Positions 35,638 through 45,651 of a stretch of 64,000 nt of DNA are shown here, piece by piece; position 1 is the stretch's first letter, and each line of letters starts with the position of its first letter. The DNA is from Alphaproteobacteria bacterium (GTDB taxonomy: Bacteria; Pseudomonadota; Alphaproteobacteria; UBA6615): positions 22,798 through 86,797 of the forward strand of contig JAALLF010000016.1 of NCBI GenBank assembly GCA_011087645.1, given 5' to 3'. A model generated the notes under the pieces. That model was not told where the DNA came from, did not search any database, and saw only the letters and a list, made by a program, of their open reading frames with translations. A program made the position numbers and the translations under genes.

Positions 35638-36354
35638 CTAGCCGAGGAGGGCCCGCGCGCGCTCAAGATCGGCCGGAGTATCGACACCGAGCGGAACCGT
35701 GTCAACGAGCGCCGCATCGATGCGCATCCCGGCTTCCAGGGCGCGCAACTGCTCGAGCCGCTCGCGCTGCTCCAGACCGCTGACCGGCAGCGCCACAAAT
35801 CGGGTCAGCGCGACGCGGCGAAAGGCATACAGGCCGATATGGTGGTAGTGGTCGCCCTCGCCGGTCGGCACCGTGGCGCGGCTGAAATAGAGCGCCCGGC
35901 CGTGGGAAGCGCCCGGCGCCAGCGCGATCACCGCCTTGACCACGTTGGGGTTGTCGCGCTCTTCCTCGACCGTGATCGGGCAGGCCAGGGTGGCGATATC
36001 GACGCCCGGCGTGCCCAAAGCCGCATAGGCCGCGCGCACCGACACCGGGTCCAAGGTCGGCAGGTCGCCTTGCAAGTTGACCACCGCGTCATAACCTCCG
36101 TCCGGATCGATGGCGGCCAGCGCCGCCGCCGCCCGGTCGGAGCCCGACGGCAGATCGGGGTCGGTCAAGACAGCGGTGCCACCCGCCGCTTCTACCGCGT
36201 CGGCGATCTCGGTCTCGGCGCAGGCGACGATGACCGGCCCCACCTCAGCCTCTACCGCGCGGCGCCAGCAATGGACGATCATCGGCTCGCCGGCGATATC
36301 GGCCAGCGGCTTACCGGGCAGACGGGTCGACGCCATGCGCGCCGGGATTACCAC
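35638..36354 (-). CDS. kdsB: 3-deoxy-manno-octulosonate cytidylyltransferase
   Basis: Activates KDO to CMP-KDO for lipopolysaccharide core synthesis. [20 protein letters not shown] is the nucleotide-binding N-terminus, and [11 protein letters not shown] and [13 protein letters not shown] are conserved. The only standard start is GTG at 36354, which leaves fewer residues before IPAR than most homologues have. The frame remains open upstream to a TAG, with only a CTG at about 36390 as another start. That CTG would add about 12 residues ending NPV and complete the first strand. Length 238 as given. Confidence 0.93.
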   Translation of the reverse strand: MVIPARMASTRLPGKPLADIAGEPMIVHCWRRAVEAEVGPVIVACAETEIADAVEAAGGTAVLTDPDLPSGSDRAAAALAAIDPDGGYDAVVNLQGDLPTLDPVSVRAAYAALGTPGVDIATLACPITVEEERDNPNVVKAVIALAPGASHGRALYFSRATVPTGEGDHYHHIGLYAFRRVALTRFVALPVSGLEQRERLEQLRALEAGMRIDAALVDTVPLGVDTPADLERARALLG

Positions 36355-36594
36355 GACCGGGTTTCTCGGGGCTGGTTCGGTATCGGTCAGGGCGTAACTC
36401 CCGCTTATCGGCGGCGCTGCGACCTAATGCCACGAGCGGCGCATTGAAGGTGGTTGTGGGTTGCGGCGGAAGATATACCTCGGGCGGCGTGAACGGAACC
36501 AGCCATAGACACGATTCGGGCTATCTCGCTACATTCGCAGCCGCGCCCTGGGTCGCGAATTTTCCGTAAACCGTCCGAGCGGGGACTTTAGAAA

Positions 36595-37146
36595 ATGTCC
36601 GGTGCAGACATAAACAAGTTAATCCTAGCGGGCCTCACAACGCTGTTGGTCATGCTGTTGATCGGCAATGTGGTGAACGAGCTGTCGCATTCCGAACCGC
36701 TAGAGCAGAATGCCTATGCGGTGCTGGGCTCGGACGGCGCCACGTCGGGCGAACCAGCGGCGGCCGAAGTAGAGGCCGTGCCCACGCTCGAATCGGTAAC
36801 GCCGCTGCTAGCGGCCGCCGATCTGGACGCCGGCCAGAAGGCGGCGAAACGCTGCGCCGCCTGTCACACCTTCAAAGATGGCGGCGCCAATAAGCTCGGT
36901 CCCAATTTATGGGCGATCGTCGGCAAAGAGAAAGGTACGGTCGATGGCTTCAGCTACTCCGGCGCCCTCGAGGACACGGGCGGCGTATGGAGCTATGACG
37001 ATTTGAACGCCTTCCTGGCCGACCCCAAGGGTTTCCTCAAAGGCACCAAAATGAATTTCTCCGGCATCAAAGACGTTGAAGACCGCGCCGCGGTGATCGC
37101 CTATTTGCGCGCGCAGGCCGACAGCCCGCTGGCGCTGCCCGAGTAA
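36595..37146 (+). CDS. Membrane-anchored c-type cytochrome (CycM-like)
   Basis: A 183-residue protein with an uncleaved N-terminal anchor (LILAGLTTLLVMLLIGNVV), a linker rich in Ala/Glu/Pro, and a class I cytochrome c domain from about residue 72. Haem is bound at Cys87, Cys90 and His91 in RCAACH. The sixth ligand is Met153 in GTKMNFSGI. CycM-type proteins carry electrons from the bc1 complex to terminal oxidase in alphaproteobacteria. It is divergent from kdsB across 240 bases and 13 bases upstream of hisN. Confidence 0.93.
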   Translation: MSGADINKLILAGLTTLLVMLLIGNVVNELSHSEPLEQNAYAVLGSDGATSGEPAAAEVEAVPTLESVTPLLAAADLDAGQKAAKRCAACHTFKDGGANKLGPNLWAIVGKEKGTVDGFSYSGALEDTGGVWSYDDLNAFLADPKGFLKGTKMNFSGIKDVEDRAAVIAYLRAQADSPLALPE

Positions 37147-37159
37147 CCGGCCGCACCCA

Positions 37160-37960
37160 ATGAACGGCGTCATCGACCAGGGCTTTATCGATCTGGCCTT
37201 GAAACTGGCCGATGCCAGCGGGCCGGTTATCCTCGACTATTTCCGTACAAATCTAGCGGTCGAGCGCAAGGACGACGCCAGCCCGGTGACCATCGCCGAT
37301 CGCGAAACCGAGACCGTGCTGCGCGAAATACTCACCGCCGAAGCGCCACCCACCCATGGAATTTTGGGCGAAGAGCATGGCGGCGAGCGCCTCGACGCGG
37401 AATATGTCTGGGTGCTCGACCCGATCGACGGCACCCGCGCCTTCGTCAACGGCATTCCCCTGTTCGGCACCTTGATCGCGCTGACCCAAAACGGCGCGCC
37501 AGTCTTGGGGGTAATCGACCATCCGGCGCTCGGCGAACGGTGGCTCGGGGTCGCCGGCGCGCCCTCGCTACATTGGGGCCGGGGCGATACCGGCGCACCG
37601 GTCCGCTCGCGACCCTGCGGCGGGCTCGACCAAGCCTTGCTATGCGCTACTTCGCCGGAAATGTTTTCACCCGACCAGCTGTCCCGCTTCGAGCGCGTCT
37701 CGGCGGGCGCGCGCGACACCAGATACGGCACCGACTGCTACGCCTACGCCATGGTCGCCAGCGGCCAGACCGATCTGGTGGCCGAGGCCGGCATGCAGCC
37801 CTATGATTACCTCGCCCATGCGGTGGTGGTGACCGGCGCCGGCGGGATCATCACCGACTGGCAGGGCGCGGCGCTAACCCTAGAGTCGCCGGGATCGGTG
37901 CTCGCGGCGGGCGACGCGCGGGTCCATGCGAGCGCGCTGGAACTTTTATCCGCCGCCTAA
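37160..37960 (+). CDS. hisN: Inositol-monophosphatase-family phosphatase, probable histidinol-phosphatase HisN
   Basis: A 266-residue Mg-dependent phosphatase. Metal sites are the GEEHG loop (70-74) and DPIDGTRAF (87-95), with a third aspartate in the C-terminal YDYLAHAVVVTGAGGIITDW. The position directly after cycM and the sequence type match the alphaproteobacterial HisN, which replaces HisB phosphatase in histidine synthesis. Inositol monophosphatase or PAP phosphatase activity cannot be excluded without closer comparison. Confidence 0.85.
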   Translation: MNGVIDQGFIDLALKLADASGPVILDYFRTNLAVERKDDASPVTIADRETETVLREILTAEAPPTHGILGEEHGGERLDAEYVWVLDPIDGTRAFVNGIPLFGTLIALTQNGAPVLGVIDHPALGERWLGVAGAPSLHWGRGDTGAPVRSRPCGGLDQALLCATSPEMFSPDQLSRFERVSAGARDTRYGTDCYAYAMVASGQTDLVAEAGMQPYDYLAHAVVVTGAGGIITDWQGAALTLESPGSVLAAGDARVHASALELLSAA

Positions 37961-37975
37961 TTCCGGAGGTCTCCT

Positions 37976-38500
37976 ATGTCCCACGACGTCCGCATCGCGA
38001 TCTCGTGTCCCGACCGCACCGGTCTGCTGGCCGCCATCACCGGGCGTCTGTTCGATCTCGGCGCCGATCTGGGCGACACCAGTTTCGCGGTGTTGGGCGC
38101 GGCCGCGGAGTTCGCCTGCGTCGCCACCCTGCCCGATACGCTGGCGCCTGATGAGACCGAGGCCGAACTCGCCAAATTGCCCGACCTCAAGGGCGCGACC
38201 ATCGCCGTGACGCCGTTCAAACTTGCGTCCGTGCACAGCGAAACCGGCCAGATCACCCACCGCATTGAGGTGCGCGGCGCCGACAAGCCGGGTTTGGTCG
38301 CGCGGCTGGCCGAGGTGTTCGCCGAGTTCGGCGCCAACATCGTACGCCTAGACAGCGAACATATTCCCGGCGGCGGTGAAGGCGACTATTTGATCCGCTT
38401 CGAGGTCTGGCTGCCGCCGGCGCGCGCCGCAAGCTGCCTCGCCGCGGCGGACAACACCGCCGGCAGCCTCGGTTTATCGTGTAAAAGCGAGGCGGTTTAG
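37976..38500 (+). CDS. Tandem ACT-domain protein, GcvR-like
   Basis: A 174-residue protein made of two ACT domains: residues 1-80 start SHDVRIAISCPDRTGLLAAIT, and about 88-170 start HRIEVRGADKPGLVARLAEVF. This resembles GcvR, the glycine-cleavage transcriptional repressor, which binds amino acids rather than DNA directly. A strong ribosome site GGAGGT lies 5 bases before ATG 37976. It is 15 bases after hisN. The ligand is unknown; glycine or another amino acid is likely from the family. Confidence 0.85.
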   Translation: MSHDVRIAISCPDRTGLLAAITGRLFDLGADLGDTSFAVLGAAAEFACVATLPDTLAPDETEAELAKLPDLKGATIAVTPFKLASVHSETGQITHRIEVRGADKPGLVARLAEVFAEFGANIVRLDSEHIPGGGEGDYLIRFEVWLPPARAASCLAAADNTAGSLGLSCKSEAV

Positions 38501-38642
38501 GGTCAATTGGGGCGGTATTGCGGCAATCGCTAACAACCGCGTGAAAATCGGGCTGCAAAGCTTGATCACAGCCACCTACAGCCCCCATGTTGTAGTCAGG
38601 CCAACAAATGTAGACGCCAAAAAGGCAGATGGAGGTAGGGGC

Positions 38643-40508
38643 ATGGGACGGATCGCAGCACTCGCCGCATTCAGCGCGCTAACATTCATAACGAGCGCCA
38701 CGGCGGCGTCCGCCGCCGGCACCAACGGACCCGCGCACGGGATCGCCATGCACGGCGCACTCAAATACCCCGCCGACTTTAAGAATTTCGACTACGTCAA
38801 TCCGAACGCGCCGAAGGGCGGCACCCAGATTTCTTCGGCGACCGGCACCTTCGACAGCCTCAATGGTTTCATCATTCAAGGTAACCCGGCAGCGGGCATG
38901 GGCTTGATCTACGATAGCTTGATGGAATCGGCGGCCGACGAGCCGTTCACCCAGTACTGCCTGATCTGCAAAACCGTCGAAACACCGGACGACCGTTCCT
39001 GGGTCGAGTTCACATTACGCGAAGAAGCGCGTTGGCATGACGGTAAACCGATCAGCGTCGACGATGTGATTTTTTCCGCCAATGTACTGCGCGAACAGGG
39101 TGCACCCTTTTACCGGTTCTACTATGGCGATATCGCCACGGTGGAGCAGACCGGTCCGCGCAAAGTCAAATTCACATTTGGTGGACGGCCCAACCCGGAA
39201 TTACCGCTGATCATCGGCCAGCTTACAATTTTGCCGAAGCACTATTGGGAGAGCCGCGAATTCGCAAAGTCCACTTTAGACGTGCCGCTCGGCAGCGGCC
39301 CGTACAGGGTCTCCAACGTGAAGCCGGGCCGCTCAATCACGTTTGAACGGGTCGACAATTATTGGGCCAAAGACCTCCCGGTCAAAGCCGGCCGCCATAA
39401 CTATCAATCCCAACGCTTCGAATATTTCCGCGACCGTACCGTCGCCCGCGAAGCCTTCAAGGCCGGCGACTTGGATCTGTGGATCGAAAATTCCTCGAAA
39501 GAATGGGCCACCGCCTTTACCAACGTCCCAGCGGTGAAGGATGGCGAAATACGGGTCGAAGAATTTGGTCACGAACGGACCGCCGGCATGCAGGGTTTCG
39601 TCTTCAACCTCCGCAAGCCCATGTTCCAAGACCCCAAGGTCCGCGAAGCGCTAACCATGGCGTTCGACTTCGAATGGTCGAATTCCAACCTGTTCTATAA
39701 CGCCTATACCCGCACTGACAGTTTCTTCGATAATTCCGAGCTCGGCAGCCGCGGATTGTTGAAAGATGCGGACACCGAAGAACGTGAAATTCTTGAGAAA
39801 TACCGCAGCCAATTGCCCGAACAGGTTTTCACCGCAGCATTCAAACCGCCGGCCACCGATGGCAGCGGCACGCGCGGAATTCGAACCAATCTTCGTCAAG
39901 CCGCCAAATTACTGAAAGAGACCGGCTGGCAGGTAAAAGACGAGAAGTTGGTGAATACAGAGACCGGAGAGCCATTCCAATTCGAGATATTGCTCGTCAG
40001 CCCCGCATTCGAACGGATTGCCCTGCCCTATAAACGCAACCTGGAGCGCCTCGGCATCGAAGCCTCGGTGCGCACCGTCGACACCTCCCAGTACCAAAAT
40101 CGTCTCGACGATTTCGACTACGACATGGTTGTCGGGTCGTGGGGGCAGTCACAGTCGCCGGGCAATGAGCAGCGCAACTATTGGAGCAGCGAAGCGGCTG
40201 ACCGGCCCGGTACGCAGAATTTGTCGGGCATCCAGAACCCCGCCATCGACGAGCTGGTTGAGTTGGTGATCACGGCGCCCGACCGCAACAGCTTGGTTCA
40301 GCGCACCCGCGCTCTCGACCGAGCATTACTTTGGGGCTTCTATATTGTGCCCCACTGGCACATTCCCCATGACCGGCTGGCTTTTTGGAACCGTTATGGT
40401 CAACCCGATGTCGTACCCGCACAAGGCGTGGTGCTCGATGCCTGGTGGGTCGACACGACCAAAGAAACCAGCCTGGGCCGGCGCGCCAATTCATCCAACG
40501 GCGGCTAG
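38643..40508 (+). CDS. ABC transporter substrate-binding protein, YejA-type
   Basis: A 621-residue periplasmic binding protein. The start at 38643 follows GGAGG and gives a signal peptide MGRIAALAAFSALTFITSATAASA; the frame upstream to 38541 is rejected. The mature start HGIAMHGALKYPADFKNF and NPNAPKGGTQ are typical of YejA, the binding component of the importer that takes up microcin C and antimicrobial or oligopeptides in enterobacteria. Further landmarks are FTLREEARWHDGKPISVDDV and PLGSGPYRVSNVKPGRS. It heads a complete yejABEF-like operon. Confidence 0.93.
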   Translation: MGRIAALAAFSALTFITSATAASAAGTNGPAHGIAMHGALKYPADFKNFDYVNPNAPKGGTQISSATGTFDSLNGFIIQGNPAAGMGLIYDSLMESAADEPFTQYCLICKTVETPDDRSWVEFTLREEARWHDGKPISVDDVIFSANVLREQGAPFYRFYYGDIATVEQTGPRKVKFTFGGRPNPELPLIIGQLTILPKHYWESREFAKSTLDVPLGSGPYRVSNVKPGRSITFERVDNYWAKDLPVKAGRHNYQSQRFEYFRDRTVAREAFKAGDLDLWIENSSKEWATAFTNVPAVKDGEIRVEEFGHERTAGMQGFVFNLRKPMFQDPKVREALTMAFDFEWSNSNLFYNAYTRTDSFFDNSELGSRGLLKDADTEEREILEKYRSQLPEQVFTAAFKPPATDGSGTRGIRTNLRQAAKLLKETGWQVKDEKLVNTETGEPFQFEILLVSPAFERIALPYKRNLERLGIEASVRTVDTSQYQNRLDDFDYDMVVGSWGQSQSPGNEQRNYWSSEAADRPGTQNLSGIQNPAIDELVELVITAPDRNSLVQRTRALDRALLWGFYIVPHWHIPHDRLAFWNRYGQPDVVPAQGVVLDAWWVDTTKETSLGRRANSSNGG

Positions 40509-40540
40509 CGTCGATTCGCGCGCGCCGTTAGGTTAGCGCC

Positions 40541-41659
40541 ATGCTCGCCTATATCATTCGCCGGCTGTTGCTGATTATCCCGACTTTGTTCGGGATCATG
40601 ATCATCAATTTCGCCGTCATCCAAACCACGCCCGGCGGGCCGGTCGAACAGATCATCGCGCAAATACAAGGCAATGCCGTCGATGCCACCGCCCGGGTGA
40701 CCGGCGGCGGAGGCGAACTGACGCAGGACGGTCTCGACAGCCAGCAGCGCCTGGAACAATCCGGCGGTTTCGAATCCAAATATCGCGGCGCCCGCGGCCT
40801 GCCGCCCGAGCTGATCGCCGAAATCGAGAAAATGGTCGGTTTCGACAAACCAGTTCACGAGCGCTTCATCAATATGATGGCGAACTATGCCACCTTTAAT
40901 TTCGGCGACAGTTTCTTCCAGGACCGCAAAGTGGTCGATCTGGTCCTCGACAAATTGCCGGTGTCGATCAGTCTCGGACTGTGGACCACACTGCTCACCT
41001 ATCTGATTTCGATCCCCCTGGGTATTCGCAAGGCGGTCAAGGACGGCAGCCCATTCGATGTGTGGACCAGCGCGCTGATTATCGGCGGCAACGCAATACC
41101 GAGTTTTATTATCGCCATTGTCCTGATCGTAATGTTCGCCGGCGGTAGTTTCGTCGATTGGTTCCCGCTGCGCGGTCTGGTGTCGGAGAACTGGTCGGAA
41201 CTCAGCCTGATCGACAAGGTGCTCGACTATCTTTGGCATATCGTCTTGCCGGTAACGGCGCTGACCATCGGCGCTTTCACTGGGTTAACGATGCTGACCA
41301 AGAACTCGTTCCTCGACCAGATCAACCAGCAATATGTGGTCACCGCCCGCGCCAAGGGATTGGCCGAAAAGCAAGTGCTCTACGGCCATATATTCCGCAA
41401 CGCCATGCTGATCGTCATCGCCGGTTTCCCGGCCGCCTTTATCGGCATCCTGTTCACCGGGTCGCTGCTCATCGAAGTTATATTTTCGCTCGACGGCCTC
41501 GGCCTGCTCGGCTTCGAGGCGGCGCTCAACCGCGACTTCCCGGTGCTGTTCGGCACCCTGTTCTTTTTCTCGCTGCTCGGATTGCTGCTGAACCTGGTGG
41601 GCGATCTGGCTTATGTAGTCGTCGATCCGCGCATCGACTTCGAAAGCCGCGAGGTCTGA
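40541..41659 (+). CDS. yejB: ABC transporter permease, YejB-type
   Basis: A 372-residue permease. The N-terminal helix [25 protein letters not shown] is followed by the long periplasmic insert characteristic of YejB (about residues 35-130, with [13 protein letters not shown]). The coupling loop is [20 protein letters not shown] and the C-terminus [17 protein letters not shown]. It follows the binding protein by 32 bases and the next permease begins 1 base after its stop. Confidence 0.94.
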   Translation: MLAYIIRRLLLIIPTLFGIMIINFAVIQTTPGGPVEQIIAQIQGNAVDATARVTGGGGELTQDGLDSQQRLEQSGGFESKYRGARGLPPELIAEIEKMVGFDKPVHERFINMMANYATFNFGDSFFQDRKVVDLVLDKLPVSISLGLWTTLLTYLISIPLGIRKAVKDGSPFDVWTSALIIGGNAIPSFIIAIVLIVMFAGGSFVDWFPLRGLVSENWSELSLIDKVLDYLWHIVLPVTALTIGAFTGLTMLTKNSFLDQINQQYVVTARAKGLAEKQVLYGHIFRNAMLIVIAGFPAAFIGILFTGSLLIEVIFSLDGLGLLGFEAALNRDFPVLFGTLFFFSLLGLLLNLVGDLAYVVVDPRIDFESREV

Positions 41660-41660
41660 C

Positions 41661-42767
41661 ATGGCGACAGCCGCGGTCGACACCACCTCCGCTCCCGACA
41701 TCGAAGCCAACGCGCCGCGCGTGCTGGGCTGGCGCGTCACGCCCCTGACCGAGCGCCGGCTCGCCAATTTTCGCGCCAATCGCCGCGGATTCTGGTCTCT
41801 GTGGATTTTCGCCGCGTTATTCTTCTTCACCCTGTTCGCCGAGTTCATCGCCAACGATAAGCCGCTGCTGGTGCGCTTCGACGGCGCCTTCTACTACCCG
41901 ATCTTCGAGAGCTATCCGGAGACCGTTTTCGGCGGCGACTTCGAGACCGAGGCTGACTATGCCGACCCCTTCGTCATCGAGTTGATCGAGGAAAAGGGCT
42001 GGGTCGTCACGCCCCTCATCCCCTACAGCTTCGACACCCCGGTGACCGACCTGCCGACGCCGGCGCCCTCGCGGCCGACGGCACGGAATTGGTTCGGTAC
42101 CGACGACCAGGCCCGCGATGTGGCCGCCCGCTTGATCTACGGTTTTCGCATATCCGTCCTGTTCGGATTTACGCTCACCCTGTTCTCCAGCATCGTCGGG
42201 GTCATCGCCGGCGCCGTGCAGGGTTATTTCGGCGGCTGGACCGATTTGCTGTTCCAACGCTTCATCGAAGTCTGGTCGTCCCTACCAACATTATTTCTGC
42301 TGATCATCCTCGCCTCCGTAGTCCAACCAACATTCTGGCTGCTGCTGAGCCTGATGCTGCTATTTAGCTGGATGGCGCTGGTCGGCGTGGTGCGGGCGGA
42401 ATTCCTGCGCGCGCGCAACTTCGACTATGTGCGCGCCGCCCGGGCACTTGGCGTGGGCAACCGGCTGATCATGTTTCGCCATGTGCTGCCCAACGCCATG
42501 GTGGCGACCCTGACGTTCCTGCCGCTCATCACCGCCGGTTCGGTAACCGTGCTGACCGCCCTCGACTTCCTCGGCTTTGGCCTGCCCCCCGGCTCGCCGT
42601 CCCTCGGTGAAATGCTGAAACAGGGTAAAGATAATCTCCAGGCGCCGTGGCTCGGCATCGCATCCACATTAGTCATCAGCATGATGCTCACATTGATGAT
42701 TTTCATCGGCGAGGCGGTGCGCGACGCCTTTGACCCGCGCAAACAGATTTCCGGAGACCAGGGGTAA
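41661..42767 (+). CDS. yejE: ABC transporter permease, YejE-type
   Basis: A 368-residue permease with a single N-terminal helix (FWSLWIFAALFFFTLFAEFIA). A large extracytoplasmic segment with FDGAFYYPIFESYPETVFGG is diagnostic of YejE. Then comes the GTDDQARDVAARLIYGFRIS entry to the core. The coupling loop reads NFDYVRAARALGVGNRLIMF. The stop overlaps the start of the ATPase gene by 1 base (TAATG), consistent with coupled translation. Confidence 0.94.
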   Translation: MATAAVDTTSAPDIEANAPRVLGWRVTPLTERRLANFRANRRGFWSLWIFAALFFFTLFAEFIANDKPLLVRFDGAFYYPIFESYPETVFGGDFETEADYADPFVIELIEEKGWVVTPLIPYSFDTPVTDLPTPAPSRPTARNWFGTDDQARDVAARLIYGFRISVLFGFTLTLFSSIVGVIAGAVQGYFGGWTDLLFQRFIEVWSSLPTLFLLIILASVVQPTFWLLLSLMLLFSWMALVGVVRAEFLRARNFDYVRAARALGVGNRLIMFRHVLPNAMVATLTFLPLITAGSVTVLTALDFLGFGLPPGSPSLGEMLKQGKDNLQAPWLGIASTLVISMMLTLMIFIGEAVRDAFDPRKQISGDQG

Positions 42768-44398
42768 TGGCCGAACCGTTGCTATCGATCAAAGACCTGT
42801 CGGTCGATTTCTCGACCCCGGGCGGCCTGGTGCACGCGGTCAGGCAAGTCAGCTTCGATATCGCCAAGGGCGAGACCCTGGCGCTGGTCGGCGAATCCGG
42901 GTCCGGCAAGTCGGTGTCGGCGCTCTCGGTGTTGCAGTTGCTGCCCTATCCCGTCGCCCGCCACCCCGGCGGCTCGGTGCTGTTCGAGGGCGAAGAGATG
43001 ATGGGCGCGGCGCAAGACAAGCTGCGCGCCATCCGCGGCAACGACATCGCGATCATTTTCCAAGAGCCGATGACCTCGCTCAATCCGCTGCACACGGTGG
43101 AAAAACAGGTCAACGAGGTGCTGTTCATTCATAAGGGGCTGAGCCGCGACGCGGCAAGGACGCGCACCCTGGAGCTGCTGAAACTGGTCGGTCTGGCCGA
43201 TGCGGAGAAACGCCTCAGCGCGTTTCCTCATGAGCTCTCTGGCGGCCAACGCCAGCGGGTGATGATCGCCATGGCGCTGGCCAACGAGCCCAAACTTTTG
43301 ATCGCCGATGAGCCCACCACCGCGCTCGACGTCACCATTCAGGCGCAGATCCTCGAATTGTTGCGCGACCTGCAGGCCCAGTTCGGCATGTCGATGCTGT
43401 TCATCACCCACGATCTCGGCATCGTGCAGAAGATGGCCCAGCGGGTCTGCGTGATGAACCAGGGCGAGATCGTCGAGACCGGCCCGACCCAGCAAATTTT
43501 CGACGACCCCCAGCATTCCTACACCCAGCATCTGCTCGCCGCCGAGCCCTCGGGCGCCGCGCTGCAGCCGGCCGGCGACGCGCCGCGCATTATGCACAGC
43601 GAGAATTTGAAAGTCTGGTTCCCGATCAAGAGCGGGCTGATGCGGCGCACCACCGATCATATCCGCGCCGTCGACGGCATCACCGTCGATGTCCGCGAGG
43701 GCCAGACCGTCGGCGTGGTCGGCGAATCCGGCTCGGGCAAGACCACCCTGGGTCTGGCGCTGCTGCGGCTGATCAGCTCCGACGGTCCCATCGAGTTCGA
43801 GGGTAAGCATCTCGACGTTATGCATTCCAAGCATCTGCGCCCCCTGCGCCGGGAAATGCAAATCGTCTTCCAAGACCCCTATGGCAGCCTCAGCCCGCGC
43901 ATGTCGATCGCCCAGATCATCGAAGAGGGCCTCAAAGTCCACAAGATCGGCGACACGCCGGCCGACCGCGATTTGCTGATCGCGCAGGCCATGGAGGAAG
44001 TCGGCCTCGACCCGGCGAGCCGTCACCGCTACCCCCACGAATTCTCCGGCGGTCAGCGCCAGCGTGTGGCGATCGCCCGCGCCATCGTGCTCAAGCCGAA
44101 ATTTATCGTCCTCGACGAGCCCACCTCGGCGCTCGACCGCTCGGTGCAGGCGCAGATCATCGACCTACTGCGCGAACTGCAGGCCAAGCACAAGCTCGCT
44201 TATCTGTTCATCAGCCACGATTTGAAGGTGGTGCGGGCGATCTCCGACCAGGTCATCGTCATGCGCAACGGCAAGGTGGTAGAGCAAGGCCCGGCGGCGC
44301 AGATCTTCGACCAACCGAAAGAAGACTACACCAAGGCGCTGATGGCCGCGGCGTTCGACCTGGAGGCGGTCGGCGCGGACGGCGTCATCGCCACGTAG
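42767..44398 (+). CDS. yejF: ABC transporter ATP-binding protein, fused two-domain YejF
   Basis: A 543-residue fusion of two nucleotide-binding domains. Domain 1 has Walker A GESGSGKS, signature LSGGQRQRV and Walker [13 protein letters not shown]. Domain 2 starts near residue 280 with Walker [10 protein letters not shown], signature [14 protein letters not shown] and [12 protein letters not shown]. Each carries an H-loop (ITHDL and ISHDL). Both sites look catalytically competent. As one polypeptide it supplies both ATPases of the importer, so no separate DppD/DppF pair is needed here. Confidence 0.95.
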   Translation: MAEPLLSIKDLSVDFSTPGGLVHAVRQVSFDIAKGETLALVGESGSGKSVSALSVLQLLPYPVARHPGGSVLFEGEEMMGAAQDKLRAIRGNDIAIIFQEPMTSLNPLHTVEKQVNEVLFIHKGLSRDAARTRTLELLKLVGLADAEKRLSAFPHELSGGQRQRVMIAMALANEPKLLIADEPTTALDVTIQAQILELLRDLQAQFGMSMLFITHDLGIVQKMAQRVCVMNQGEIVETGPTQQIFDDPQHSYTQHLLAAEPSGAALQPAGDAPRIMHSENLKVWFPIKSGLMRRTTDHIRAVDGITVDVREGQTVGVVGESGSGKTTLGLALLRLISSDGPIEFEGKHLDVMHSKHLRPLRREMQIVFQDPYGSLSPRMSIAQIIEEGLKVHKIGDTPADRDLLIAQAMEEVGLDPASRHRYPHEFSGGQRQRVAIARAIVLKPKFIVLDEPTSALDRSVQAQIIDLLRELQAKHKLAYLFISHDLKVVRAISDQVIVMRNGKVVEQGPAAQIFDQPKEDYTKALMAAAFDLEAVGADGVIAT

Positions 44399-44430
44399 CG
44401 CACGATGACTGCGGTTTCGACCAGCCTGAT

Positions 44431-44516
44431 CCTTCGAGACGCCCTTTCGCCTCATCCTGAGGAGGGCCGCCAGGCCCGTCTCGAAGGGCGAGGCGAAAGG
44501 GCTCCTCAGGATGAGG
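44431..44516. repeat. Intergenic repeat, family A, nested inverted copies
   Basis: CCTTCGAGACGCCCTTTCGC, then CCTCATCCTGAGGA, then GTCTCGAAGG, then GGCGAAAGGGCTCCTCAGGA ending in TGAGGG. Left and right parts are inverted relative to each other and could fold into a long hairpin after the yejF stop. It fills most of the gap before the hydroxyacid dehydrogenase gene. Confidence 0.78.
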
Positions 44517-44535
44517 GTAGAAGCAATCTCATAAT

Positions 44536-45486
44536 ATGTTCGGGACCCTCTCCGTGACCCTGTTGATTATCGCCCCCGGCGAGCGGCCCGACTGGTGGCA
44601 ACGCGAATTCGCCCGCCTTGTGCCCGACCTGGAAGTGCGCGCCTGGCCCGATGTGGGCGATCCCGCCGACATTCGCTCCGCCCTGGCCTGGAAACCGCCA
44701 TCCGACGAACTCGCTAAGCTGCCCAACCTCAAGGCGATTTGGTCGATGGGCGCCGGCATCGACCATATATTGGTCGACGACGCCCTGCCGGACGTGCCGA
44801 TCACACGGGTGGTCGACCCGTATCTGACCGCCGGCATCACCGAATATGTGCTGCTGCATGTGCTGCGCTACCACCGCAATCAGCCGGTTTTCGAGGCCCA
44901 ACAGCGCGACCATGTGTGGGACGACCGGGCGCGCGACCTGCGCCAGGCCGACGAACGGCCGGTCGGCGTGATGGGCCTGGGCGAGCTGGGCCGCGACGCG
45001 GTGGCGAAGCTCACCCATCTCGGCTTCGACACCGCCGGGTGGAGCCGCACAGCCAAGGACATTTCCGGCGTCGCCTGCTTCCACGGGCCTGACGGGCTGG
45101 CGCCGTTTCTGGCGCGCAGCGAAATTCTGGTCTGTCTGCTGCCGCTCACCGACCAGACCGCCGGCATCCTCGACCGGGATACCCTGGCGCGGTTACCCGA
45201 AGGCGCCTACCTGATCAACGCGGCGCGCGGCGGACATCTGGTCGAGGCCGACTTGATCGACGCGCTGGCCGCCGGCCAGATCACCCACGCCACCCTGGAC
45301 GTCTTCCACGAAGAGCCTCTGCCCGGCGATCATCCGTTTTGGGATCACCCGCAAATCACCATGACGCCTCACAATGCGAGTATCACCGACCCGCGCAGCG
45401 TAGTCGCCCAGGTCGCCGAAAACATCCGCCGGCTCGAGGCCGGCGAACCGTTGTTGCATCAAGTCGATAGGGTGGCGGGGTACTAA
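44536..45486 (+). CDS. ghrA: Glyoxylate/hydroxypyruvate reductase A-like 2-hydroxyacid dehydrogenase
   Basis: A 316-residue NAD(P)-dependent D-isomer-specific 2-hydroxyacid dehydrogenase of the GhrA type. The nucleotide fold is VGVMGLGELGRDAVAKL; the substrate region has SMGAGIDHIL; catalytic residues lie in LINAARGGHLVEADL (Arg), DVFHEEPLPGDHPFW (Glu) and MTPHNAS (His). It would reduce glyoxylate or hydroxypyruvate. The first residues MFGTLSVTLLIIAPGERPDWW suit the family. A strong hairpin follows 5 bases after the stop. Confidence 0.9.
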   Translation: MFGTLSVTLLIIAPGERPDWWQREFARLVPDLEVRAWPDVGDPADIRSALAWKPPSDELAKLPNLKAIWSMGAGIDHILVDDALPDVPITRVVDPYLTAGITEYVLLHVLRYHRNQPVFEAQQRDHVWDDRARDLRQADERPVGVMGLGELGRDAVAKLTHLGFDTAGWSRTAKDISGVACFHGPDGLAPFLARSEILVCLLPLTDQTAGILDRDTLARLPEGAYLINAARGGHLVEADLIDALAAGQITHATLDVFHEEPLPGDHPFWDHPQITMTPHNASITDPRSVVAQVAENIRRLEAGEPLLHQVDRVAGY

Positions 45487-45491
45487 CCTCT

Positions 45492-45552
45492 CTCATCCTT
45501 CGACAAGCTCAGGATGAGGCGTTTTTACTCGATCCTCATCCTGAGCTTGTCG
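45492..45552. terminator. Long hairpin with T-run after ghrA
   Basis: CTCATCCT (45492-45499) can pair with AGGATGAG (45511-45518), and GCGTTTTT follows, like a Rho-independent terminator for the plus-strand gene. Alternatively the 18 bases 45501-45518 are the exact inverse of 45535-45552, giving an 18-bp stem around the T-run. The core sequence belongs to the CCTCATCCTGAG repeats, so a repeat seems to serve as terminator here. Confidence 0.6.
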
Positions 45553-45651
45553 CGCAAACGTTGTTCGTTAGACGGTCGCATTACCCGCGAAAGCTATCGT
45601 AGATCACAATAGTTCGTTACGACCGGAGATGACTGTGAGCTCAACCGGTCA

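Noticed and set aside
35554..36447. 297-codon plus-strand frame across pheA/kdsB
   Set aside because: Spans two well-identified minus-strand genes and looks like a composition shadow.
42782..44038. 418-codon open frame antisense to yejF
   Set aside because: It runs opposite an intact two-domain ATPase with all motifs; long antisense frames are common in GC-rich DNA and its translation has no recognisable domain.
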